DNA of 64,000 bases from Salinimicrobium flavum (GCF_042684505.1 NZ_JBHULT010000010.1:62001-126000); one strand, 5' to 3'. Positions 45,280 through 53,933 are shown, counted from the stretch's first letter. Notes: a model not told the origin generated them from the letters alone. Numbers and translations are program-made.

Positions 45280-45624
45280 ATTTCAGGCACTAAATTCCAA
45301 ATTCCAATCATTCTATAGAGAAGAGGGTGACGAGAGATCGGCTGCCCGTTGCCAGTTGCCAGTTGGCAGTTGCGGGTTGGGGGATTTTTCTCCAAAGCCG
45401 CTGCGCTAGTGTAGCGCTGGATCACCCCCTCAGACTATCGTCTGCCACCCCTGCCTGTTGGCAGGCAGGCCTCCTTGAAAAAAGGAGGGGAGCTGGACCT
45501 TTCGCTGCGCAACTCTCCACAAGTGGAGACAGTCTGGTACTTCGTTTCTCTGCTCGTTCACCTGCCTTCGGCAGGGCGGGGAGGTTAAAAACTCACTACT
45601 CAATACTCACTACTCAAATCTCTA
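45280..45624. repeat. Non-coding stretch with modular palindromic repeat, copy 1
   Basis: No gene is visible in this 345-nt stretch. It holds a short GTTGCCA/GTTGGCA microsatellite-like run (45340-45378), then a block of hairpins: CTGCCTG/GGCAGGCAG, CCTCCTT..AAGGAGG (45470-45489) and CTCCAC..GTGGAG, then GCCTTCGGC, and ends with two copies of ACTCACTACTCAA (45591-45603 and 45605-45617). The block from about 45445 to 45495 matches 46725-46776. Confidence 0.7.
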
Positions 45625-46629
45625 TTACGGCTTGAGCACCACCCTGAACCTGGCTTTGTTGTTGATCATTCGGTCATAGGCCTCGTTGACTTTATCAAGT
45701 GGATATTCTTCAATCATAGGAACGGTACCGGTGAGGGCACTGAAATCCAAGGTGTCCTCCGAATCTTTAGCAGTACCACTGGGCCATCCAGCCAGGGATT
45801 TTCTCCCCATAAGCAGCTGCATGGGTGAAACTTTCACCTCTTCTCCAGTAGCGGCGACTATAAGGAGCTTTCCGTCTATGCCTAGACCGTCCACCACTGC
45901 TGTAATGGCTTTACCCACCGGAGCAGTGGCCAGTATCAATTTTGCGCCTCCCAGCTTTTGAAGAGCTTTTGCAGGGTCTTCTTTTTCAGTATTTATAAAA
46001 TGTTTGGCTCCGAGTTCTTTTGCCAGCTCCTTTTTGTTATCGCTATGAGAAATGGCAACAGTAAGCATACCCATTTTGGCGGAATATTGTATTGCCAAAT
46101 GACCCAGACCGCCAATTCCCTGCACGGCCACAATATCGCCTGGCTTTATTCCTGAATTGCGCAGCGCGTTAAAGACGGTAATCCCGGCGCAGAGGAGAGG
46201 AGCGGCTTCGGCCGAAGAAAGTTCTTTAGGAACAGAGGCAACAGCCTCCTGTGGTGCTGTCATAAATTCGGCGTAACCTCCGTCATATGAAATACCACTC
46301 ACTTTTGCATTTTTACAATTTATAAAATCTCCTTTTCTGCAGGGATCACACTCAAAACAATGTCCGCCATGCCAGCCGACACCCACGCGCTGTCCCTTTT
46401 TCCAGATGTTTACTCTTTCTCCTACTTCTTCCACAGTACCAACCACTTCATGGCCCGGCACTCTTGGATACTGAATGCCCGGAAAGGTACCGTCCTTTAC
46501 AAATGCGTCACTATGGCAAATTCCACAGGCTTCTACTTTTATTAGAACTTCCTTTGGTCCGGGCTTAGGCTTGTCTAATTCCACAATCTTAAAATCACCT
46601 CCTTTTTCCTGTACTTGTGCTGCTTTCAT
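45625..46629 (-). CDS. Zinc-dependent alcohol dehydrogenase (AdhP/AdhA-like)
   Basis: This 334-residue medium-chain dehydrogenase oxidises primary alcohols or reduces aldehydes with NAD(P)H. Catalytic zinc ligands: C35 (EACGICHSD) and H60/E61 (GHEVVG). Structural zinc cysteines: C91, C94, C97 and C105 in the CFECDPC..INC lobe. Rossmann motif VQGIGGLGHLAIQYSAKMG. I placed the start at ATG 46629; a longer frame to 46728 would add an unconserved 33-residue extension overlapping the repeats. Repeat blocks lie on both sides of the gene, which may mark a mobile segment. Confidence 0.92.
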   Translation of the reverse strand: MKAAQVQEKGGDFKIVELDKPKPGPKEVLIKVEACGICHSDAFVKDGTFPGIQYPRVPGHEVVGTVEEVGERVNIWKKGQRVGVGWHGGHCFECDPCRKGDFINCKNAKVSGISYDGGYAEFMTAPQEAVASVPKELSSAEAAPLLCAGITVFNALRNSGIKPGDIVAVQGIGGLGHLAIQYSAKMGMLTVAISHSDNKKELAKELGAKHFINTEKEDPAKALQKLGGAKLILATAPVGKAITAVVDGLGIDGKLLIVAATGEEVKVSPMQLLMGRKSLAGWPSGTAKDSEDTLDFSALTGTVPMIEEYPLDKVNEAYDRMINNKARFRVVLKP

Positions 46630-46689
46630 AACTTCTTCTGATTTTTGAGTTTTGAAGTTATTGAAAATAAGAGGTTTATATCTATAAAA

Positions 46690-46885
46690 TGTAGTTAAAA
46701 GGGGGTAGGAAAGGGAGTACCGGACCACCCCTGTCTGCCGGCAGGCAGGCCTCCTTGAAAAAAGGATGGGGAGCTGATTGAGACATTTCGCTTCGCGAAA
46801 CCCTCCAAGTGTGGAGGAGTTTCGGTAAATTGTTTCGCTTCGAGATTAAAATCTCAATACTCAAATCTAATATCTCAATACTAAC
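46690..46885. repeat. Modular palindromic repeat, copy 2
   Basis: This lies between the sdaA stop and the alcohol dehydrogenase start. It repeats the order of copy 1 at 45280-45624: a CTGTCTG/GGCAGGCAG module, CCTCCTTGAAAAAAGGA, then GGGGAGCTG, and a CTCCAA..TGGAGG hairpin. Two copies of ATCTCAATACT (46851-46861 and 46872-46882) come right before the sdaA stop codon. Confidence 0.7.
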
Positions 46886-48310
46886 CTAGCAGTCACTCAA
46901 ACTCACCCTCACCGCCAATCCACCTTCAGAAGTTTCCTTGTATTTAGAGTTCATGTCTTTCGCTGTTTCCCACATGGTTTCGATAACCTTATCCAGTGGA
47001 ACTTTGGCATGAATGGAATCGGCATCCATGGCCATTTCAGCAGCGTTAATGGCTTTTATGGCACCCATTGAATTACGTTCGATGCAAGGAATTTGTACCA
47101 AACCTGCAATAGGATCGCAAGTAAGACCTAAGTGATGTTCCATGGCGATTTCAGCGGCCATCATAACCTGTTCAGGACTTCCGCCCATAACCTCCGTCAA
47201 TGCTCCGGCAGCCATTGAGGAAGATACCCCTATCTCTGCCTGGCATCCTCCCATTGCAGCAGATATAGTAGCACCTTTTTTGAACAAGCTGCCAATTTCT
47301 CCTGCTACCAGTAAGAATTGCTTTATTTTTTCGAATCCGGCGTCGTGATTCTCGATCGTAAGATAATACATAAGAACGGCGGGGATCACTCCCGCGCTTC
47401 CATTGGTGGGGGCTGTAACAACTCGACCTAAAGAAGCATTAACTTCATTTACTCCAAGCGCGAAGCAGCTCACCCATTTCAAGATCGAACGAAATTTTAC
47501 CTCGGTCTTACGAATGACCTCTATCCATTCTTCAGGAGTATTGTATTCCAGGTCCCCGATCAGTTTTTTATGGGAGTCGGGAGCTCTGCGACGAACGTTC
47601 AAACCTCCGGGTAAGATCCCTTCAGTATGACAGCCTAAATACATGGATTCCAGCATTACATCCCAAATGGCCTTAAGACCGGCGTCAATTTCTTCTTCGG
47701 TGCGAAGGGATTTTTCGTTCTCGTAAACGATTTCAGAGATCTTCTTATTCTCCTGTTTACAAAAACCAGCGAGATCTGTTCCTTTTATTATTGGAAAAGG
47801 AAATTCCTTGAATTTCTGAAGTTGTTTTTTGGCATTCTTTCGTTCTTCTTTCACTACAAATCCGCCGCCTATGGAGTAAAAGGTTGAAGAAATGGTTTTT
47901 CCGTTATGTAAACGGGCCATGAATTTCATTCCGTTGGGATGGAACGGCAGGAATTTTTTATTAAACACGATATCGTTATCGAAATCAAAATCAATGCTGC
48001 GCTCCCCATTAAGGTTAAGACGGTTAAAGGTCTTGATGTTATTGATTTCCGGATCAATATTCTCAACCGGTATGGTGACAGGATCATACCCCAGAAGGCC
48101 GAGTAATGAGGCGAGATCAGTAGCATGGCCAATCCCGGTGAGGGAAAGAGAACCGTATAAATGTATAGTGACCCCTTCTACCAAATCGAATTTCCCGGCT
48201 TCTTTGAGTTCTTTGATCCATCTTTCACCGGCCCGCCAGGGACCAAGAGTGTGGGAACTGGACGGTCCAACCCCTATTTTAAGCATATCAAATACACTGA
48301 TACTTTCCAT
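46886..48310 (-). CDS. sdaA: L-serine ammonia-lyase (single-chain iron-sulfur type)
   Basis: This 474-residue one-chain serine dehydratase converts L-serine to pyruvate and ammonia using a [4Fe-4S] cluster. The serine-binding SSSHTLGPWRAGERW begins the N-terminal beta domain, and the alpha domain holds the cluster cysteines in GCQAEIGVSSSMAAGAL and LTCDPIAGLVQIPCIERN, plus one nearer the C terminus. It is a catabolic enzyme of amino-acid and gluconeogenic metabolism. It is minus strand, divergent from dnaK over 206 nt. Confidence 0.96.
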   Translation of the reverse strand: MESISVFDMLKIGVGPSSSHTLGPWRAGERWIKELKEAGKFDLVEGVTIHLYGSLSLTGIGHATDLASLLGLLGYDPVTIPVENIDPEINNIKTFNRLNLNGERSIDFDFDNDIVFNKKFLPFHPNGMKFMARLHNGKTISSTFYSIGGGFVVKEERKNAKKQLQKFKEFPFPIIKGTDLAGFCKQENKKISEIVYENEKSLRTEEEIDAGLKAIWDVMLESMYLGCHTEGILPGGLNVRRRAPDSHKKLIGDLEYNTPEEWIEVIRKTEVKFRSILKWVSCFALGVNEVNASLGRVVTAPTNGSAGVIPAVLMYYLTIENHDAGFEKIKQFLLVAGEIGSLFKKGATISAAMGGCQAEIGVSSSMAAGALTEVMGGSPEQVMMAAEIAMEHHLGLTCDPIAGLVQIPCIERNSMGAIKAINAAEMAMDADSIHAKVPLDKVIETMWETAKDMNSKYKETSEGGLAVRVSLSDC

Positions 48311-48327
48311 CCTGTCAATTTAGCGTG

Positions 48328-48335
48328 CAAATGTA
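48328..48335 (-). promoter_or_regulatory. -7 box TACATTTG of sdaA
   Basis: On the minus strand TACATTTG fits the flavobacterial -7 consensus exactly. A TTG at 48350-48352 lies only 14 nt further upstream, shorter than the usual 17-23 nt, so the promoter is plausible but not certain. Confidence 0.4.
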
Positions 48336-48420
48336 ATAATCCCTTGTCACAATATAGAAATTTAAGATAAGGCAATTTTGTCGGTTGTTTCTTCGGAATG
48401 ATTCGTTGGAATAGCCAAAA

Positions 48421-48435
48421 ATGACATCCTGTCAT
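48421..48435. promoter_or_regulatory. Palindrome ATGACATCCTGTCAT upstream of dnaK
   Basis: ATGACA (48421-48426) and TGTCAT (48430-48435) are perfect inverted repeats with 3 nt between. The site lies 82 nt upstream of the dnaK start. It is not the CIRCE element of HrcA, which has longer TTAGCACTC arms. Confidence 0.45.
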
Positions 48436-48516
48436 ATAATTTCCGGTGGCATAATGATTGACTTTAAGTGGATGATTAAAATTTTGAAAACAATAATAAA
48501 CAACAACCTATAGATT

Positions 48517-50460
48517 ATGAGTAAAATAATTGGAATCGACTTAGGTACTACCAACTCTTGTGTTGCCGTAATGGAAGGTAACGAGCCAACGGTAATTCCT
48601 AACGCCGAAGGAAAAAGAACTACTCCTTCTGTTATCGCTTTTGTTGAAGGAGGCGAAATAAAAGTAGGAGATCCTGCAAAACGACAGGCTGTAACCAACC
48701 CAACGAAAACTATTTCCTCTATTAAGAGGTTTATGGGAAACAAATATTCCGAAGTTTCCAAAGAAGCGGGAAGAGTTCCTTATAAAGTAGTAAAAGGGGA
48801 TAATGACACACCACGTGTTGAGATAGACGGACGTAAATATACTCCGCAGGAACTTTCAGCGATGGTGCTTCAAAAAATGAAGAAAACTGCCGAAGATTAT
48901 CTTGGACAGGATGTAACCGAAGCAGTAATTACCGTACCTGCATATTTTAATGACTCTCAGCGCCAGGCTACAAAAGAAGCCGGAGAGATTGCAGGTCTTA
49001 AAGTTAGAAGGATCATTAACGAACCTACTGCAGCAGCACTGGCTTACGGACTTGATAAAAAGTCTCAGGACCAGAAGATCGCTGTTTATGACCTGGGTGG
49101 TGGTACTTTCGATATTTCTATCCTTGAATTAGGGGATGGAGTTTTTGAAGTGCTTTCTACAAATGGTGATACTCACCTTGGAGGTGACGATTTTGATGAG
49201 GTGATCATCGACTGGCTTGCAGATTCATTTAAAAAAGCTGAAGATATTGACCTTAGAAAAGATCCTATGGCACTTCAGCGTTTGAAGGAAGCTGCAGAGA
49301 AAGCCAAGATAGAGCTTTCCTCTTCTACCCAGACTGAAATCAACCTTCCATACGTTACTGCTACTGCAAGCGGACCAAAACACCTTGTAGAGACTTTGAC
49401 AAGATCTAAATTCGAACAACTTGCCGATACTTTGGTAAAGCGTTCTATGGATCCCGTACAAAAAGCGCTTAGCGATGCAGGTCTTTCAAAAAGTGATATT
49501 GATGAGGTAATTCTTGTTGGTGGATCAACCCGTATCCCTAAGATCCAGGAAGAAGTTGAGAAGTTCTTCGGAAAGAAACCGTCCAAAGGGGTGAATCCTG
49601 ATGAAGTTGTGGCGATTGGTGCTGCGATCCAGGGTGGTGTTTTGACCGGTGACGTAAAAGATGTATTGCTTCTTGACGTAACCCCACTATCTCTTGGTAT
49701 CGAAACTATGGGAGGTGTAATGACCAAATTGATTGAGTCTAACACAACCATTCCTACCAAGAAATCACAGGTATTCTCTACTGCGGCCGACAATCAGCCA
49801 TCTGTTGAGATCCACGTGTTACAGGGGGAACGCCCAATGGCAAATGATAACAAAACCATTGGTAGATTCCACCTTGACGGAATTCCACCGGCGCAAAGAG
49901 GAACACCTCAAATTGAAGTGACTTTTGACATCGATGCCAACGGTATCATCAAAGTAAGCGCGACAGATAAAGCTACCGGTAAATCCCAGGATATTAGAAT
50001 CGAGGCTTCTTCAGGTCTTACTGAAGAAGAGATCCAAAAGATGAAGCAGGAAGCTGAAGCGAATGCTGAAACCGATAAAAAAGCCAAAGAAAAAGTAGAT
50101 AAGCTGAATGAAGCTGATGCTATGATCTTCCAGACTGAAAAGCAGCTGAAAGAATTTGGTGATAAACTTTCTGATGATAAGAAGAAGCCAATCGAAGACG
50201 CTTTGGAAGAACTTAAAAAAGCTTACGAGACCAAAGAAGTAGATACCATTCAGCCTGCATTAGATAAGATTAATGAGGCCTGGAAAGTAGCTTCTGAAGA
50301 AATGTACAAAGCACAAGCCGATGCAGGCGGACAACCAGGTGGCCCACAGGGCGGACCGGGAGCCGGACCTCAGGGAGGAGCAACCGGTGGTGAACAAGCC
50401 GGAGGTGACTCCAAGCAAGGTGACGATGTAGAAGACGTTGACTTCGAAGAGGTGAAATAA
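48517..50460 (+). CDS. dnaK: Chaperone DnaK (Hsp70)
   Basis: This 647-residue cytoplasmic chaperone has the Hsp70 plan: ATPase domain (1-385, with IIGIDLGTTNSCVAVMEG, AVYDLGGGTFDISILELG and VGGSTRIPKIQ), substrate-binding beta domain (about 390-505, QVFSTAADNQPSVEIHVLQG), and the C-terminal lid with a Gly/Gln-rich tail (GGQPGGPQGGPGAGPQGG) and final DVEDVDFEEVK. It binds unfolded peptides together with DnaJ and GrpE, which are not in the window. Monocistronic, with a hairpin terminator at 50510-50540 and a palindrome upstream at 48421-48435. Confidence 0.98.
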   Translation: MSKIIGIDLGTTNSCVAVMEGNEPTVIPNAEGKRTTPSVIAFVEGGEIKVGDPAKRQAVTNPTKTISSIKRFMGNKYSEVSKEAGRVPYKVVKGDNDTPRVEIDGRKYTPQELSAMVLQKMKKTAEDYLGQDVTEAVITVPAYFNDSQRQATKEAGEIAGLKVRRIINEPTAAALAYGLDKKSQDQKIAVYDLGGGTFDISILELGDGVFEVLSTNGDTHLGGDDFDEVIIDWLADSFKKAEDIDLRKDPMALQRLKEAAEKAKIELSSSTQTEINLPYVTATASGPKHLVETLTRSKFEQLADTLVKRSMDPVQKALSDAGLSKSDIDEVILVGGSTRIPKIQEEVEKFFGKKPSKGVNPDEVVAIGAAIQGGVLTGDVKDVLLLDVTPLSLGIETMGGVMTKLIESNTTIPTKKSQVFSTAADNQPSVEIHVLQGERPMANDNKTIGRFHLDGIPPAQRGTPQIEVTFDIDANGIIKVSATDKATGKSQDIRIEASSGLTEEEIQKMKQEAEANAETDKKAKEKVDKLNEADAMIFQTEKQLKEFGDKLSDDKKKPIEDALEELKKAYETKEVDTIQPALDKINEAWKVASEEMYKAQADAGGQPGGPQGGPGAGPQGGATGGEQAGGDSKQGDDVEDVDFEEVK

Positions 50461-50461
50461 A

Positions 50462-50492
50462 CCCTCCTAACCTCCACTTAAGAAGGGGAGGG
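50462..50492. repeat. Palindromic repeat fragment after dnaK
   Basis: CCCTCC (50462-50467) and GGGGAGGG (50485-50492) flank an 18-nt interval. This resembles the CCCTCC/GGAGGGG hairpin modules found elsewhere in the non-coding repeats of this window. Confidence 0.4.
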
Positions 50493-50509
50493 ACTTTGGA
50501 ACAAATATG

Positions 50510-50540
50510 AAAGCGCAGCCAATTTGGCTGCGCTTTTTTT
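50510..50540 (+). terminator. Terminator of dnaK
   Basis: AAAGCGCAGCC (50510-50520) pairs with GGCTGCGCTTT (50526-50536) around a short loop and is followed by a T run (a stop about 50-80 nt after the dnaK stop). Confidence 0.9.
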
Positions 50541-50579
50541 ATACCCTTGACTTTAAAAACAAACCACAACAAAAACTGA

Positions 50580-50700
50580 GGCAATTGTCTGGTCGGGCAC
50601 TTCGACTTTGCTCAGTACGGGCTCTTTCGAGACCTCCTTCTTTACTTCAATTCTGCTTCAAAAAGACCTCTCGACTACCTGCCGGCCGGATAGGCGGGCG
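50580..50700. repeat. Repeat-rich spacer before the tandem array
   Basis: No gene is visible. It contains a CACTTCGACTTTGCTCAG module (about 50598-50615), a CTCTCGACTA..GCCGGCCGG module and then GGCGGGCGCTCGAG leading into the first tandem unit at 50701. Similar CTTCGCTCGAG ends border each following unit. Confidence 0.55.
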
Positions 50701-51604
50701 CTCGAGGAGACATGGTCGTTTTCTATATAAAGTCGTCAAGCTGAACTTGTTTCAGCTTAACTGATCCTGAAACGAGTTCAGGATGACGGGATTTTCCTCA
50801 TTAGAAATTAATTGCACTGGCAATCGCTGTTAGTTATATTCAATTGAATAGTCCCCTCCTTCGGAGAAGTGGCCAAAGGACGGGGTGGGGATGGAACTAC
50901 GGCACGGATTGCAAATCCGCACCGACTTTATCAGATTATTTAAATTGTTGAAAAGGACCCCAAGACTTCGCTCGAGGAGACATGGTCGTTTTCTATATAA
51001 AGTCGTCAAGCTGAACTTGTTTCAGCTTCCCAAAGATCCTGAGACGAGTTCAGGATGACGGGATTTTCCTCATTAGAAATTAATTGCACTGGCAATCGCT
51101 GTCAGTTATATTCAATTGAATAGTCCCCTCCTTCGGAGAAGTGGCCAAAGGTCGGGGTGGGGATGGACCATCGGCACGGATTGCAAATCCGCGCCAACTT
51201 TATCAGATTATTTAAATTGTTGAAAAGGACCTCAAGACTTCGCTCGAGGAGACATGGTCGTTTTCTATATATAGTCGTCAAGCTGAACTTGTTTCAGCTT
51301 CTCAAAGATCCTGAAACGAGTTCAGGATGACGGGATTTTCCTCATAGAAATTAATTGCACTGGCAATCGCTGTTAGTTATATTCAATTGAATAGTCCCCT
51401 CCTTCGGAGAAGTGGCCAAAGGACGGGGTGGGGATGGAACTACGGCACGGATTGCAAATCCGCACCGACTTTATCAGATTATTTAAATTGTTGAAAAGGA
51501 CCTCAAGACTTCGCTCGAGAAGACATGGTCGTTTTCTATATAAAGTCGTCAAGCTGAACTTGTTTCAGCTTCTCAAAGATCCTGAAGCGAGTTCAGGATG
51601 ACGG
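50701..51604. repeat. Tandem array of 270-272 bp units made of palindromes
   Basis: Unit 1 is 50701-50970 (270 nt), unit 2 is 50971-51242 (272 nt), unit 3 is 51243-51513 (271 nt), and a 91-nt partial unit 4 is 51514-51604. All start CTCGAG(G/A)AGACATGG and units 1-3 end AAGACTTCG. Each unit holds, in order, AAGCTGAA..TTCAGCTT, ATCCTGA..TTCAGGAT, ATTGC..GCAAT, the palindrome TATTCAATTGAATA, CTCCTTCGGAG, and CGGATTGCAAATCCG. Units differ by a few percent. No unit carries an open frame of useful length. Units 1 and 3 are most alike; unit 2 differs in the TACGGCACGG region. It sits between the terminator of dnaK and the convergent esterase gene. Confidence 0.92.
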
Positions 51605-51666
51605 AGGTTGAAATAGTCATTTTGGCTCCTGGCTCCTGATTCTTGAAGCGTAGCTGTCTAAAAAAG

Positions 51667-52308
51667 CTATTCCTCCGCAAACTTCAGGATGACCCCCATA
51701 TTCACCTCGTGCCCACCGTCAAATGGAATAAACTTTAAATTCGTCGGAAATAATTCCCAGATCCTTTTTTCTTCTGACTCAAGAAACTCCTTATTGACAA
51801 AAGGATCTTCGGTTCCATAGACGAAGGAGATCTCTGTACCTTGCAAAAAGGTAAAATCTTCAGGCTTCAATTCATTCGGTAAACGACCGGAATTGAGGAT
51901 GAGCTTTGAACAAGGGATCTTGCGTCTGGCAATCCAGCGGGTGACAATAGAAACACCCTGGGAGTAGCCGAAAAGGATCAGGTTTTTGGCATTTTTGAGC
52001 CCCTCTTTTTCATAGATCTCATCGAGATATGCCAGTACATTCTGAATATCCTGTTCAGTATTTTCGCGGGTAGCCCAGGAGGCGCCAACGTGTTCATATT
52101 TTCCGTTGAGGTAATATTTTGATGGTGCCTGTGGCGCAATGATATAATTCTTCTCCTGATTGAGGTGCCGGAAGTATTTTAAGAAATACCGGCTCAGATA
52201 GCCAATGCCGTGGAAGACCACCCAAACGTTTTCTGTTTTATCTGTACGCTCGTTGAGTGTGCTATAAGAATTGACCGATTTGTAAGAAACCTGCTTTTCG
52301 TTCATCAT
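51667..52308 (-). CDS. Alpha/beta-hydrolase esterase (phospholipase/carboxylesterase-like)
   Basis: This 213-residue protein has an alpha/beta-hydrolase core: VVFHGIG near the N terminus, nucleophile Ser in LILFGYSQGVS, Asp in FVYGTEDPFVN and His in PFDGGHEVNMG. It resembles carboxylesterases/acyl-protein thioesterases. It is divergent from the thioesterase-menF pair by 45 nt, so a role as the missing menaquinone hydrolase-type step (MenH-like) is conceivable, but the sequence is not close to MenH and I do not claim it. The start is ATG 52308 or the next Met at 52305. Confidence 0.8.
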   Translation of the reverse strand: MMNEKQVSYKSVNSYSTLNERTDKTENVWVVFHGIGYLSRYFLKYFRHLNQEKNYIIAPQAPSKYYLNGKYEHVGASWATRENTEQDIQNVLAYLDEIYEKEGLKNAKNLILFGYSQGVSIVTRWIARRKIPCSKLILNSGRLPNELKPEDFTFLQGTEISFVYGTEDPFVNKEFLESEEKRIWELFPTNLKFIPFDGGHEVNMGVILKFAEE

Positions 52309-52319
52309 TATCCGGTGGT

Positions 52320-52335
52320 TTTGTACTTTTACAAA
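52320..52335. promoter_or_regulatory. Palindrome in the divergent esterase/thioesterase region
   Basis: TTTGTA (52320-52325) and TACAAA (52330-52335) form a perfect inverted repeat with a 4-nt spacer. It covers the only space between two divergent genes and includes TACTTTTA, a -7-like sequence on the plus strand. Confidence 0.35.
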
Positions 52336-52353
52336 GAAACCAATCTATTTACC

Positions 52354-52776
52354 ATGACCAAAGAGGAAACTCATGCGCTTTTGAAAAAGATATGCAAAAA
52401 TACCCTAATGGAAACTCTTGATATAGAGATTTCTGAAGTAGGGGATGATTTCCTGATCGCGAGAATGCCGGTCACTTCTAAAGTTCATCAACCTGACGGT
52501 GTGCTTCATGGAGGCGCGACCGTCGCCCTGGCGGAGACTGTAGGTAGCATGGCCAGCTTCGTTTTTTTGAACACTGAAGATTATTACGTTCGCGGCATCG
52601 AGATCTCGGCCAATCATTTAAAAAGTATTTCTGAAGGTTACGTTTTTGCCAAAGCGACCTACCTTCACAAGGGCAGGACTACGCAACTTTGGAATATTCG
52701 TATTACAGATGAAGCTGAAAACCTCATTTCGGTGGTTAAACTCACCACGATCACCCTTCCTAAAAAGAAGAAATAA
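52354..52776 (+). CDS. Hotdog-fold acyl-CoA thioesterase (PaaI family; MenI candidate)
   Basis: This 140-residue hotdog protein has the PaaI-type motif VLHGGATVALAETVGSMA, with the active-site Glu in ALAE, and a C-terminal strand of basic residues (LPKKKK). I chose the ATG at 52354 because upstream sequence to 52210 lies in the divergent gene. It ends TAATG with menF (1-nt overlap), so it is translationally coupled to menF. PaaI-type enzymes hydrolyse acyl-CoA esters; a DHNA-CoA thioesterase (MenI) role for menaquinone synthesis is likely from the neighbours but unproven. Confidence 0.85.
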   Translation: MTKEETHALLKKICKNTLMETLDIEISEVGDDFLIARMPVTSKVHQPDGVLHGGATVALAETVGSMASFVFLNTEDYYVRGIEISANHLKSISEGYVFAKATYLHKGRTTQLWNIRITDEAENLISVVKLTTITLPKKKK

Positions 52777-53933
52777 TGACCGAAGACTTATTTTTTGAAA
52801 GGCTTCGGAAGCATTACGAACAGAACTTACCTTTTATTGCCTACCGGAAACCTGAAGCAACCGGTGTACAGGCTTTTTTGCAGCAGAATGCGGATCTTTA
52901 TACTACCGAAGATTTCACGGAAAGCGGATTCATTTTCGCTCCTTTTGATGACCGTAAGAAGACGATCCTTATTCCCGAAAATGCTTCGGAAAAGCTCATT
53001 TTTGAGCAGGTATTTTCCGAAGAAGCTTCCACTTCTGTTGACTCTCCAAAAGAGGAAATTTCCGAAGAAAAAAAGTCGGCTCATATTCAACTGGTAAGTA
53101 AAGCAGTTTTGGCTTTAAAAACAGGGGAAATGGACAAGGTAGTGCTGTCGCGAAAGGAAGACGTTAAGCTGAAGGAGAAAGCTCCCCTAAAGTTGTTCAG
53201 GGAGCTGCTGAAAACTTATCCCACCGCGTTTGTGTATTGCTGGTTTCACCCGAAAGTCGGTTGCTGGTTGGGTGCCACCCCTGAAACCCTTTTTAAAGTA
53301 GAAGGCACCCGATTTAAAACCATGGCCCTGGCCGGTACACAGAAATATACCGGAACAATGGAAGTGACCTGGGGGGGAAAAGAGAAACAGGAACAACAAT
53401 TCGTAACCGATTCCATTGTCGAAAACCTGAAACAATCCGGTGTGGAAAATTTGAAAATCTCTGCTCCTTATACGGTAAGGGCAGGAAATCTTTTGCACCT
53501 GCGCACAGATATAACGGGTATAATGCACAGTAAAGCCGTCCGATCGGACGGCTCTACAGAGGGCATATCCGGCATAATCTCTGTCCTCCACCCAACTCCC
53601 GCGGTATGCGGCCTTCCGAAGGAAAAGGCCAAAGAATTCATACTTTCTGAAGAAGGCTATGACCGGGAATTCTATACCGGATTTTTAGGGGAACTCAACT
53701 TGCAGAAGAATACACAGCGCTCCCGGAACAGAAGAAATGTGGAAAACCTGGCTTACAGAGCCGTAAAAAAGGAAACCGCTCTTTTTGTTAACCTGAGATG
53801 CATGAAAATTGAAGCAGAAAAAGCAGAACTTTTTATTGGCGGAGGGATCACCAAAGATTCTGTTCCTGAAGATGAATGGCAGGAGACGGTGAATAAGGCA
53901 GAAACCATGAAAAAAGTGCTTCTGAAATTGTAA
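52776..53933 (+). CDS. menF: Isochorismate synthase
   Basis: This 385-residue enzyme of the chorismate-binding family converts chorismate to isochorismate, the entry to menaquinone. Motifs: VVLSRKEDV, GATPETLFKVEG, ALAGTQKYTG and HPTPAVCGLPKEKA, with the terminal IGGGITKDSVPEDEWQET. The PTPAVCG block and the neighbouring menD support MenF rather than anthranilate or PABA synthase. It starts in the stop of the thioesterase gene and is followed by a hairpin terminator at 53946-53978. Confidence 0.94.
   Translation: MTEDLFFERLRKHYEQNLPFIAYRKPEATGVQAFLQQNADLYTTEDFTESGFIFAPFDDRKKTILIPENASEKLIFEQVFSEEASTSVDSPKEEISEEKKSAHIQLVSKAVLALKTGEMDKVVLSRKEDVKLKEKAPLKLFRELLKTYPTAFVYCWFHPKVGCWLGATPETLFKVEGTRFKTMALAGTQKYTGTMEVTWGGKEKQEQQFVTDSIVENLKQSGVENLKISAPYTVRAGNLLHLRTDITGIMHSKAVRSDGSTEGISGIISVLHPTPAVCGLPKEKAKEFILSEEGYDREFYTGFLGELNLQKNTQRSRNRRNVENLAYRAVKKETALFVNLRCMKIEAEKAELFIGGGITKDSVPEDEWQETVNKAETMKKVLLKL

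Noticed and set aside
45280..45624. Small protein genes in the repeat region
   Set aside because: Open frames here are made of hairpin repeats and microsatellite-like runs, with no start context, signal or family match.
48421..48435. CIRCE/HrcA element before dnaK
   Set aside because: The arms (ATGACA/TGTCAT) are shorter than and unlike TTAGCACTC-N9-GAGTGCTAA.
50701..51604. CRISPR array
   Set aside because: The repeat units are about 270 nt and almost identical along their whole length; there are no 20-40 nt repeats with unique spacers and no cas genes.
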